Source of the DNA: Candidatus Colimorpha enterica | GTDB lineage: Bacteria; Bacillota; Clostridia; Oscillospirales; CAG-272 | Assembly (NCBI GenBank): GCA_000433515.1 | Contig: FR891151.1 | Location: forward strand, 1-43,625 | Direction: 5' to 3' | DNA length: 43,625 nt | In this document: positions 9,531 through 16,827 of the stretch, one piece after another | Layout of the letters: each line of letters begins with the position of its first letter | How positions within the stretch are numbered: position 1 is the first letter of the stretch | The notes under the pieces: model-generated | What the model was told of the DNA's origin: nothing | The model's database searches: none | Seen by the model: only the letters and a program-made list of their open reading frames with translations | Position numbers and translations under genes: made by a program

Positions 9531-9558
9531 AAGGGAACTTCTTGCAAGAAGTTCCCTT
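9531..9558. repeat. Perfect 28-bp palindrome
   Basis: AAGGGAACTTCTTG and its exact reverse complement with no loop, directly before repeat copy 2. It would form a strong hairpin on either strand. The stretch 9476-9911 otherwise contains only palindromic repeats and no gene. Confidence 0.7.
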
Positions 9559-9577
9559 GCGGGTGCAGGACGGCGCC

Positions 9578-9631
9578 CTGCGTTTTTCGCAGAGGGATAT
9601 TCAAAAAAGCACTTCCGTAGCGGTGCTTTTT
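9578..9631. repeat. Palindromic intergenic repeat, copy 2
   Basis: CTGCGTTTTTCGCAG (9578-9592), AGGGATATTC, then A6-GCAC...GTGC-T5 hairpin (9603-9631). It matches copy 1 and shows the uninterrupted arrangement, including the T tract. Confidence 0.7.
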
Positions 9632-9872
9632 GATGAGTTTGAATCAATCTTATTTCAAATTTGAACAGCACGATTTTTTAAGATATTGTTGGCTGTTTTC
9701 AAAACGAGGTAAAACGCTCTAAAACCGTTGAAAATAAAGGATTTTCGGCAAACAACTCATTTCATCCCATCACTATGTGTTACACCGTTTTGCCCTCGCC
9801 CGAACAGATCATAAGCGCAAAATCAAGGGCAAGAATCATTAGCGCAAGCCCCATAACGAAGTTTTATGTAAG

Positions 9873-9906
9873 AGGCGGTGTGATCGAAAAGATCACACTG
9901 CCTTTT
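9873..9906 (-). terminator. Hairpin after the serine recombinase
   Basis: On the minus strand GGCAGTGTGATC pairs with GATCACACCGCC across a short loop, just past the recombinase stop. No long T run follows. Confidence 0.55.
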
Positions 9907-9911
9907 GCTAT

Positions 9912-11579
9912 TCATACGGCTATCTTTTTGCCTTTGCACCTGCCATGTAGTGCGATGCAATCGTCCTCTTGGACGGTAGGCAAATCAATGATGCCGACAG
10001 CATTGTAGTAAATTTCAATCTTTTGTCTCCTATGCCCGCTGCTTTTGTCGGGAGCATAGACTACTATTTTGTCAACCAAATCATTAACCATTTGCGCGGT
10101 CAGCTCTTGCGGATCGGTGTACTTGCGAACATTGACAAGGAGCTGCTTTAGATCCTTGGTCTGTGTTTCTCCATTCTCGATCAGATCATCAAGTTCAGTG
10201 ATCTTCACTTTGAGTTCTTTTTGCTCTTGCTCATATTCCCTCGCAAGCATATCGAAACGCTCTGCTGTGATTCGTCCCGATACCATATCCTCGTACAATA
10301 TCTTGAATAAGGTGTTTAGATCTTCGTCTCTGCGTCGCAAGGTTACTACATCGACCTTTGCCTTGGAGATTGACATAGTCATTGCATTATCAAGTCGCTC
10401 GATCTGGTCGCGTACGAAGGTTTCTTCAAACTGTTGCACATAGACGAGCATTTTCTTAATATGCTTAAACACCATATTGCAAAGCGTTACGTTGCGGATA
10501 TAGTGTGCTGAGCAGCTTCCCATATTGCTTCGATAATTTGCACAAGTGAAGAAATCTTGTCTTTCCTCAAAACCGTTTGTCGTGCAATAATGAAGCTTGG
10601 CTTTGCAATCGGCGCAAATTACTTTGCCAGAAAGCAGGCTTATTTTGCCCGTTGCGGTAGGACGGCGTTTTCCCTCACGAATCTTCTGAACCGTTTCAAA
10701 CAATTCATCGCTTATAATTGCGGGATGGGTATTCTTGAAGATCATTTGCCTTTCGGGCGGATTTTGAATACGCTTTTTGCTTTTATAGTTCTTGGATGTA
10801 GTTTTGAAATTGACCGTGTGACCAAGATACTCTACTCGCTCCAAAATGCCTGCGACGGTTTTCTGATCCCAATTGAAAGGATCACGCTCGTAAAGTTTTC
10901 CATCACGCTGCGCATAATATGCCGTAGGGATCAATACTTTCTCCGCTCTCAATCGTTTTGCAATTTGAAGAGGGCCGAAGCCGTTAGCACAAAGATTGAA
11001 AATTTTGCGGATAACAATTGCAGCGGGCTCGTCAATCAGCCATTTGTCTTTATCATCTTTATCCTTGATATAGCCAAATGGGAGATTCGTAGTCAAATGC
11101 TTACCGCTTTCACCCTTCATCTTAAATGTGGACTTGATCTTCTTTGCCGTATCCCTCGCGTAAAGCTCGTTGCAAAAGTTACGGATCGGCGTCATATCGA
11201 ACTCGGTCTGTACTGCGGAATCGACGTTATCGTTTATAGCAATAAACCTTACGTCGTTCTCGGGAAACATGATGTCGGTATACATTCCGACTTGCAGATA
11301 GTTTCTGCCAAGACGGGACATATCCTTGACGATGACCGTTCCTATCTCACCGTTTTCAATCATTTTCTCCATTTCACGAAACGCAGGGCGGTCAAAGGTC
11401 GTTCCCGAATATCCGTCGTCCACAAAGAATTGCAGATTTTTGAAGCGGTTTTTCCTCGCGTATTCATTGAGTAATGCTTTTTGGTTGACGATACTATTGC
11501 TCTCTCCTTCGCGTCCATCATCTTGGGACAGACGGCAGTAGAGAGCCGTTATTCTGTTTTCATTCAGTTGTCTGTTCAA
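9912..11579 (-). CDS. Large serine recombinase (TnpX/TndX type)
   Basis: A 555-residue site-specific recombinase that would integrate and excise the mobile element. The N-terminal resolvase domain has the catalytic Ser18 in ALYCRLSQDD, then DDGYSGTTFDRPAF and IVKDMSRLGRN. The recombinase domain follows (LPFGYIKD, GPLQIAKRL). Next comes a zinc ribbon, CADCKAKLHYC with a later CANY and GSC, then a coiled coil and a C-terminal DUF4368-like segment ending in basic residues. The start is TTG at 11579 with an AAAGGAG site. It has its own promoter (11625-11653). Location next to relaxase remnants is typical of Tn4451/Tn5397-like elements. The gene looks intact. Confidence 0.92.
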   Translation of the reverse strand: MNRQLNENRITALYCRLSQDDGREGESNSIVNQKALLNEYARKNRFKNLQFFVDDGYSGTTFDRPAFREMEKMIENGEIGTVIVKDMSRLGRNYLQVGMYTDIMFPENDVRFIAINDNVDSAVQTEFDMTPIRNFCNELYARDTAKKIKSTFKMKGESGKHLTTNLPFGYIKDKDDKDKWLIDEPAAIVIRKIFNLCANGFGPLQIAKRLRAEKVLIPTAYYAQRDGKLYERDPFNWDQKTVAGILERVEYLGHTVNFKTTSKNYKSKKRIQNPPERQMIFKNTHPAIISDELFETVQKIREGKRRPTATGKISLLSGKVICADCKAKLHYCTTNGFEERQDFFTCANYRSNMGSCSAHYIRNVTLCNMVFKHIKKMLVYVQQFEETFVRDQIERLDNAMTMSISKAKVDVVTLRRRDEDLNTLFKILYEDMVSGRITAERFDMLAREYEQEQKELKVKITELDDLIENGETQTKDLKQLLVNVRKYTDPQELTAQMVNDLVDKIVVYAPDKSSGHRRQKIEIYYNAVGIIDLPTVQEDDCIALHGRCKGKKIAV

Positions 11580-11624
11580 ATTTTCTCCTTTCCGACAACC
11601 GATACAGTATTATCGCTTGTCTTT

Positions 11625-11653
11625 ATTATAACACAACTCGAAAAACATTTCAA
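11625..11653 (-). promoter_or_regulatory. Sigma-70-type promoter for the recombinase
   Basis: Minus strand TTGAAA, 17-bp spacer, TATAAT, about 45 bp before the TTG start. Confidence 0.65.
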
Positions 11654-11679
11654 CACTTTACAACGCTAAAGCGAAAGTT

Positions 11680-11982
11680 TTATTGTAAACTTTCTTCTTT
11701 CATCATTCGCCAAATTTTCTGAAGAATGTTTTCCCGCGCGTTAGGATTGAAATGCCCGACAACCTCGTAAGTGGTATGACCTTCTTTTTCCTCAAAGTCA
11801 AAGGCGGATGCGGGGACATTGTAATTCACGGGAACTTTCTCACGCTCGGTATCGACTATGGGTACGTGAGGTGGGGGCGGATTTTCTGCCCACTTCTTTT
11901 GATATTCGGCATATCGTTCTTCGATATATTTATCTTTTTCAGATGGCATATCAAGTCCTTTTGATTTTGTTTTATCTATCAT
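11680..11982 (-). CDS. Small hypothetical protein downstream of the relaxase
   Basis: A 100-residue soluble, charged protein (MIDKTKSKGLDMPSEKDKYIEERYAEYQKKW...) with a PPPPHVP stretch and a C-terminus rich in basic and acidic residues. I chose the ATG at 11982 because AAAGG lies 9 bases before it; it overlaps the last codons of the relaxase frame by 11 bases, a sign of translational coupling. Similar short proteins often follow mobA-type relaxases in clostridial elements. I recognise no domain and assign no function. A small stem GAAAGTTT/AAACTTTC overlaps its stop codon and could end the mob transcript. Confidence 0.6.
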   Translation of the reverse strand: MIDKTKSKGLDMPSEKDKYIEERYAEYQKKWAENPPPPHVPIVDTEREKVPVNYNVPASAFDFEEKEGHTTYEVVGHFNPNARENILQKIWRMMKEESLQ

Positions 11983-13072
11983 TGCGGTCATCCTTTCTCT
12001 TTTTCTCCTCTCTTGCTTGCTGAACAATCTGCGGGAACTCGATGCGCTCGACAGTCTTTTGAATATCATCACTGCGGTCATAAATATCTTTGCACATTGC
12101 ATATTCCTTACGAAGCGGCTTGAGCTTGTCCGAGATAGCAAAGATTTGTTCGCGTATTGGCTGCATCTTGGCGGGATCCTTCATCCACCGCATCTTGTTC
12201 CGGAACTTCTGCTGCTCCTTATAAAGCACATCCATTTGTGCACGAACCTTGAGCGCGTGTTGTATGAGATCATCCTTTGTATCAAGGAAATACTTGCCGA
12301 GGAACTTCGCCTGCTCCGAGTACATGCGGGCACGGCGTACGTCCTCTTTAATGGCTGCATAAGCTTCGGGATTCTTTGGGATCACCTTGGGTATCACACC
12401 AAGAAGATAACAGTAATGGAGATAGAGTGCGTAAAGACCTCTCGGCTTTTCACGTAAGGTCGGCTCATAATACGTGATCGGTGTCCATTGACGAGCACGC
12501 GCATTGTTTCTTATCCTCGCTTCAATATCCTCCTCGGTATATCCCGTACCGAGCTTGTCCAAGCGAAAGAATTTATCATAGCCGTATGGCTTGATGCGAA
12601 GGAACTTCCCGCGCTGCTCGATCGTATAGCCAAGGCTTCGCATACGGTTGTAAAAGTTCTTGATGATAAATTCTTGCTTTGCCACCGCGTCGATATCGGC
12701 GCGTATCTGATCTCGCATCGTGGGTATGCCTTTCTTTTCGGCGTGAACCTCTGCGATGTGCTTGTGCTTATCCTTGCTTGGATTTTCGATCACCGACAAA
12801 CCGTACTCCCTGCAAAGTCTATCTGAGGTGTCGCGCATCAGCTTGTAAGTAGCGTTGCAATCGTGATACCGCCTCCCCGAAAATCCCGAAGCCGATATGC
12901 AGAAATGATTGTGCACGTGTCCTCTATCGATATGGGTGGCAACGATAATTGGAAAGTCTTCGCCCCACAGTTCGTTGGCGAGCTGAACACCGATGGCGTG
13001 GGCGGTGTCTGCATCTACTTCACCGGGCTTGAAGGATTGGTATCCGTGGTAGGCTTTCATACTCATCATCAC
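11972..13072 (-). pseudogene. MobA-type relaxase lacking its N-terminus
   Basis: The 366-codon frame begins inside the relaxase domain. KAYHGYQSFKPGEVDADTAHAIG and the metal-binding triad region THIDRGHVHNHF (His47, His52, His54) are present, and the rest is a long basic helical tail. The usual first 80-90 residues, with the catalytic tyrosine motif, are absent. The reading frame begins inside the mobC stub, in another frame, with no good ribosome binding site. Relaxases nick oriT and pilot the strand during conjugal transfer. Without the tyrosine this one should not nick DNA. The remaining body shows no stop, so the deletion may be recent. Confidence 0.7.
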
Positions 13073-13139
13073 TCAAATAGACCTTGACGAGGTGGGTGCG
13101 CTTGCGCCCACCTTTTCCTTTTTCCTCTGTCTGTTTCAT
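13020..13139 (-). pseudogene. mobC N-terminal stub
   Basis: ATG at 13139 opens a 39-codon frame, MKQTEEKGKGGRKRTHLVKV then YLSDDEYESL, ending at TGA 13020-13022. KRTHLVKVYLSDDEYE is the usual N-terminal strand and helix of ribbon-helix-helix relaxosome proteins (MobC). After ESL the frame reads relaxase DNA out of frame. A deletion thus seems to have joined the start of mobC to the interior of the relaxase gene, near 13045-13065. Confidence 0.6.
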
Positions 13140-13173
13140 TTTGTTTTTACTCCTTTGCTATAAGTTTTCATTA

Positions 13174-13215
13174 TAAAATTTTCAGTTCTGGGGTCTGGGG
13201 TTCTCCCCACCTTTA
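13174..13215 (-). other. Candidate oriT/nick region
   Basis: G/C-rich island in an AT-rich gap directly upstream of mobC, where oriT normally lies. It contains TGGGGttctCCCCA (13196-13209) beside a second TGGGG. The position and the hairpin are seen; the oriT function is inferred. Confidence 0.35.
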
Positions 13216-13342
13216 CATTTTGTGTCCACAAATGCAGTGCTTGTCAAGAAAAACAGACGGACTACGAGTCCGTATTGTTTTGAAGTGGATTTCATTTTCG
13301 TTCTCCTTTCCTTCGATAAATTTCGACATTGAAATCGCAAAA

Positions 13343-13540
13343 AAGGGCAGGTATCACTTACAATCGCCACAACAAAACATAATAGGAATTGAATCCGATT
13401 ATGCGTGTGATGATATGTAACTGATACCTACCCTTAAACTGATTGCTGAACCTTGGGCAATTTGCTTTGCAAATTGCGTGGGGGGATTCATCTGTGCGAC
13501 AAATCTCCGTAAGCTTCACAATCCCCCATATTCACAGATG
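13343..13540. other. Non-coding stretch with stacked inverted repeats and a pseudoknot-like layout
   Basis: Three structures lie in a gene-free gap (13216-13600). AAGGGCAGGTATCA at 13343-13356 pairs with TGATACCTACCCTT at 13422-13435 with one mismatch. GCAATTTGC/GCAAATTGC forms a 3-nt-loop hairpin at 13457-13477. Finally GGGGGATT (13481-13488) and CATCTGTG (13489-13496) pair with AATCCCCC (13520-13527) and CACAGATG (13533-13540) in ABA'B' order, the topology of a pseudoknot. It may be an oriT component, a regulatory RNA or the 3' end of the lexA-like operon. Confidence 0.5.
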
Positions 13541-13600
13541 GGAGGATGGATCACTAAAAATATGTGTTATTTAATTGTAGATTTAGAAAAACGATATGTA

Positions 13601-14146
13601 TTATGGAGTGTTGCTTGATTTCGAATATTGGTGACTTGGCAGCCAAATACTTTGCACAGACGGATGTTCTTCTTGCGCTTCTCCAATATCGTTATTGATC
13701 TCACCATAGAAGATGCAAGTACCCATAGGGATTTCACCGTCTTGATATGTTCGGGTAATTCTATGATTGAACACATACACGTACTCAAACGGAGTGCCGC
13801 CGATGGTACGGAAGGAACGACGAATAACTTGTGTTCCAACGTGGCGACGGACACCGATGTATTGCTTACACTTAGGGCAAACAATAACGTAGTCCGCAAC
13901 TCCATTTTCTTCAAGCAGCGTTAAAATCGTTTCGTTTTTCGTAACTGCATCCCCTGCGAACATAATATTCTTCGCGTGACAAGCGGGGCAATCAAACGTT
14001 GGAAGCTTATATTTCTTCGGCATTTCCGATTGCTTGTGATGAGCATCAATAACAGCTTGAATCCGCGTCGAGCGTTCTTCCTCGTTGCTATATCGACGCG
14101 CAGATTTTTCAAATTGGTTTCGGAGATCGTATTTCTTTTGGGGCAT
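13601..14146 (-). CDS. Zinc-ribbon hypothetical protein
   Basis: A 181-residue protein with two CxxC pairs, CPACHAKN near residue 53 and CPKCKQYIGVRR near 90, which form a treble-clef or ribbon zinc site. The N-terminus is charged (FEKSARRYSNEEERSTRIQ) and the C-terminal half is beta-rich (FEYVYVFNHRITRTY). It begins 4 bases after the end of the LexA-like repressor gene on the same strand, so the two should share one damage-controlled transcript. No enzyme motif is seen. Nucleic-acid binding is possible but not shown. Confidence 0.65.
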   Translation of the reverse strand: MPQKKYDLRNQFEKSARRYSNEEERSTRIQAVIDAHHKQSEMPKKYKLPTFDCPACHAKNIMFAGDAVTKNETILTLLEENGVADYVIVCPKCKQYIGVRRHVGTQVIRRSFRTIGGTPFEYVYVFNHRITRTYQDGEIPMGTCIFYGEINNDIGEAQEEHPSVQSIWLPSHQYSKSSNTP

Positions 14147-14149
14147 CGA

Positions 14150-14764
14150 CTACCTCCTTTTCTTCAAGCGGTGCATTACGCAGACCGCAACTCCTTGTAT
14201 CTTTAGATCTCGCGGATATATGTCGGGATAGGTTTCTTTATCCTCGTTGCAAGAACGGAGAATGTATCTGCCGTTATCAATAACAAGCTCCTTGAGATTG
14301 TTAAGACCTTCATAAAGAGCAACAACGTAATCTCCGTCGCTTGCGGTATTTTGCTTGCGAATAACAACGTAGTCGCCTTCGTTCACTCCGGCGTCGATCA
14401 TAGAGTCACCCTTTGCGATCAGCACGAAAAACTCTCCCGTGCCGACTAAGCTTTCGGGGAGACGGATATACTCGATGACTTCCTCTGTTTCTTCTTCACC
14501 CTCGCCGCAACGGACGTAACCGAGAACGGGAGCTGAGGCATGGCGCGATTCCATATCGATACGTTTAGTGGAGATCGACTTGCGCCCGTTGTATTCAAGA
14601 TTGCCGCTTTCTTTGAGCGAGAGCAGATAACGATGCACGGTTGCCAAAGCAATTCCCGTGCCCTCCGCGATAGTTCTCACGGCAGGAATCTCGTTATATT
14701 CATTGTAATACCCGTCGATGAAATCAAGTATCACACTCTTTTTCGATTCGTCTTTTCTTCGCAT
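14150..14764 (-). CDS. LexA-like self-cleaving repressor (S24 peptidase)
   Basis: A 204-residue LexA homologue. Residues 5-65 form the winged helix-turn-helix (IPAVRTIAEGTGIALATVHRYL). The protease half has Ser121 in GDSMIDAG and Lys158 in NLKEL, 37 residues apart as in E. coli LexA (119/156). The scissile bond appears to be Cys86-Gly87 in YVRCGEG; Ala-Gly is usual, but Cys-Gly is the bond cut in UmuD. The start is ATG 14764 behind GGAGG. It diverges from the exonuclease gene, and two 15-bp operators lie in the gap, one overlapping its own leader, so autorepression with RecA-triggered release is the natural model. It probably serves this island rather than the chromosome. Confidence 0.88.
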   Translation of the reverse strand: MRRKDESKKSVILDFIDGYYNEYNEIPAVRTIAEGTGIALATVHRYLLSLKESGNLEYNGRKSISTKRIDMESRHASAPVLGYVRCGEGEEETEEVIEYIRLPESLVGTGEFFVLIAKGDSMIDAGVNEGDYVVIRKQNTASDGDYVVALYEGLNNLKELVIDNGRYILRSCNEDKETYPDIYPRDLKIQGVAVCVMHRLKKRR

Positions 14765-14775
14765 AACGCCTCCAA

Positions 14776-14832
14776 GAAACAAAATGTTTCAGTATGTAGA
14801 GCTATTATATCACATTATTTTTTAGTTGTCAA
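14776..14832 (-). promoter_or_regulatory. lexA-like promoter with operator box 1
   Basis: Minus strand TTGACA (14827-14832), 17-bp spacer, TATAAT (14804-14809), then the perfect dyad GAAAC-N5-GTTTC at 14776-14790, between the promoter and the ribosome binding site. Confidence 0.75.
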
Positions 14833-14841
14833 GAGATTAGT

Positions 14842-14893
14842 GAAAATATTTGTTTCATTTGTGCTTGAAAAATTCATAAAAATATGATATAAT
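14842..14893 (+). promoter_or_regulatory. Exonuclease-gene promoter with operator box 2
   Basis: Plus strand TTGAAA (14865-14870), 17-bp spacer, TATAAT (14888-14893). Just upstream is GAAAA-N5-GTTTC (14842-14856), the same dyad as box 1 with one change. Confidence 0.72.
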
Positions 14894-14927
14894 ATCAATA
14901 ACGCCATTGGACAAACAGGGGGCAGAT

Positions 14928-16634
14928 ATGAAAGTAACATTTTTTGACGTTGAATATGCCAACGTTCGAAACAAATCGATATGTCAAATCGGTATTTTGA
15001 GCAGAGATTTAGATAATCCTAACGCAGAGGTCGATAAATTGGATCTTTTTGTAAATCCCGAAGATGGATTTGACGATAACTGTGTTCGCATCCACGGTAT
15101 CACGAGCGATACTGTTAAGGGCGCTCCCTCGTTAAATAACATTTGGGACGATATCGAACAGTATTTTACGAATGCGGTTATCATTGGGCACAACGTTGCT
15201 TCTGCCGACTTGGATGCTCTGCACAAGAATTTAGTGAGATACGGTATTGAAGTCCCTGAAATCTATTACATTTGCACCTATCAGCTTGCGAAGGAGCTTG
15301 TTCCTTCCTTTGCCGTTTCCGATTACGCGCTCGGCACTTTGTGTAATTTCTTTGGCATCACAATTGCAGAAAAGCACAACGCTTTTTACGATGCTTGTGC
15401 CTGCTCCGATCTTTTGGACAAGTTGGTTGACTATTCGAAAATTAACATCGAAAGCGAAATTCAAAGATATATTCCGAACGATAACGCAGACTTTATCGCT
15501 TACATATCCAATGCTTCGCTCAAAAAGGATATTCATGCCCTATACGGTATGATCAGAGGATTCACATTGGACTCCGAAATATCGGAGGATGAGAAGGAAT
15601 ATATTAAATCGTGGAGAGGAACATTCGCTCCCTATACATCTCACGCGGATGTATCTACCATCATTTCTGTCATCGATAATATTTTGGCAGATGATGTCAT
15701 CACTCTTGACGAAGTAAATACGCTTCAGCTGGAGATTAGAAGACACCTCGATATCGTTTCTACATCTACGATTACTCTTGCTACACAGATTTTGAATGGT
15801 ATTATCAAGGGCATTATCACCGACGAAGAAATTACGTATGAAGAATGTCAAAATCTCCGTGCTTGGTTGTACGAAAACAATTATCTCTCCGGTCATTTCC
15901 CGTTTGATAAATTATATAGTGAGATCGAAGTCGTTTTGGCTGACGGGGTGTTAACTCCCGCCGAAGCGCTTTCTATCAAGAACGAAATTAGCAATCTTTT
16001 AGATCCCGTTGAGTCCTTGCGAAAGGATGTAATGTCTCTCAAGGGTAAGCGCATTTGCCTCAGTGGTAATTTTGCCTTTGGTCAAAAATCTGCCGTTGAG
16101 CAGTATATCATTGAACAAGGTGGTATCATTGAGACAAGTGTCAAGAAAACAACGGACATCTTGGTTGTCGGTGATTACGAATGTAAATCCTATTCCAACG
16201 GAACCTACGGCACAAAGGTAAAGAAAGCGATTGAGTACAACGGCAAGGGCTGTAATATCCAAATTTCCAAGGAAAGTGATATTATTAAGCCGGCGAAATC
16301 CTTTAGCGAGGTCTTGTTTGGTTTTATTGATGCAAGCGGACTTGGTGATGCCGAGGTTTATAAAAAGGCACAACTTCCTCGTCAGATGATGTCAAAAATC
16401 AAATGCGTACCCAATTATCTCCCTTCCAAGCAAAACATTTGCGCTTTTGCAATTGCATTGGAACTTAACGTGGAACAGACCAACGAATTGCTTTCTTCAG
16501 CAGGCTATGTTCTTTCAAGAAACTTTGAGTTCGATAGAATTATTGAGGACGCCATTGCCCACGGCAATTACGATATTTTCAATATCAACGAAAAAATGTA
16601 TGAGCTCGGTATTTCGTGGCTCGGCGCAAAATAA
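14928..16634 (+). CDS. DEDDh 3'-5' exonuclease fused to BRCT and a C-terminal helical domain
   Basis: A 568-residue multidomain protein. Residues 1-165 are a DnaQ-type exonuclease with all DEDDh acids: Asp7 and Glu9 (FFDVEYA), Asp94 (GHNVASAD), His150 and Asp155 (HNAFYDAC). Residues about 200-360 hold helical acidic repeats reminiscent of TerB-like domains (DEKEYIKSW, ADDVITLDEV, ADGVLTPAEA). Residues about 371-455 are a BRCT domain of NAD-ligase type (LKGKRICLSGNF, TTDILVVGDYE). The last 105 residues (DAEVYKKAQLPRQ, PSKQNICAFAIALEL, YDIFNINE) resemble a helical tail seen in clostridial stress proteins. The start is ATG 14928 after GGGGG, not TTG 14907. LexA-like control suggests a damage-induced repair or defence nuclease. 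Confidence 0.85.
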   Translation: MKVTFFDVEYANVRNKSICQIGILSRDLDNPNAEVDKLDLFVNPEDGFDDNCVRIHGITSDTVKGAPSLNNIWDDIEQYFTNAVIIGHNVASADLDALHKNLVRYGIEVPEIYYICTYQLAKELVPSFAVSDYALGTLCNFFGITIAEKHNAFYDACACSDLLDKLVDYSKINIESEIQRYIPNDNADFIAYISNASLKKDIHALYGMIRGFTLDSEISEDEKEYIKSWRGTFAPYTSHADVSTIISVIDNILADDVITLDEVNTLQLEIRRHLDIVSTSTITLATQILNGIIKGIITDEEITYEECQNLRAWLYENNYLSGHFPFDKLYSEIEVVLADGVLTPAEALSIKNEISNLLDPVESLRKDVMSLKGKRICLSGNFAFGQKSAVEQYIIEQGGIIETSVKKTTDILVVGDYECKSYSNGTYGTKVKKAIEYNGKGCNIQISKESDIIKPAKSFSEVLFGFIDASGLGDAEVYKKAQLPRQMMSKIKCVPNYLPSKQNICAFAIALELNVEQTNELLSSAGYVLSRNFEFDRIIEDAIAHGNYDIFNINEKMYELGISWLGAK

Positions 16635-16636
16635 TT

Positions 16637-16680
16637 GTCACTTTCAAAGATACCAAAGTTAATTTAATATTTGTTATAAT
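16637..16680 (+). promoter_or_regulatory. Dyad promoter, copy a
   Basis: GTC-N-CTTT-N-AAAG-N-AC dyad at 16637-16653, starting two bases after the exonuclease stop codon. Exactly 20 bases separate its ACC end from the extended -10 TGTTATAAT (TATAAT 16675-16680). There is no -35 hexamer, and the dyad centre falls near -42. Confidence 0.65.
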
Positions 16681-16716
16681 GCACTCACAAGGTAAGTCCT
16701 TGTGGGTGCATTTTTT
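16681..16716 (+). terminator. Strong terminator directly after promoter copy a
   Basis: GCACTCACAAGG pairs with CCTTGTGGGTGC (one G-A mismatch) and is followed by six T residues. It would end the exonuclease transcript and any RNA begun at copy a. Confidence 0.85.
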
Positions 16717-16729
16717 GATGATAGCAAAT

Positions 16730-16773
16730 GTCACTTTCAAAGAGACCACACTTGAACGGATATTTGTTATAAT
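16730..16773 (+). promoter_or_regulatory. Dyad promoter, copy b
   Basis: GTCACTTTCAAAGAGAC (16730-16746) is the most symmetric copy. It is followed by the same 20-base gap and TGTTATAAT (TATAAT 16768-16773). It drives the NERD gene. Confidence 0.7.
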
Positions 16774-16827
16774 TAAGGCACAAAAGGAAAATACATTAAA
16801 AATCATTTAAAACAAAGGAGAATCACA

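Noticed and set aside
10557..11474. 305-codon plus-strand frame
   Set aside because: Antisense to the serine recombinase, with low-complexity hydrophobic composition and no motif.
14928..16634. DNA polymerase III epsilon/proofreading subunit
   Set aside because: The exonuclease is fused to BRCT and other domains and controlled by an island LexA, so a replication role is unlikely.
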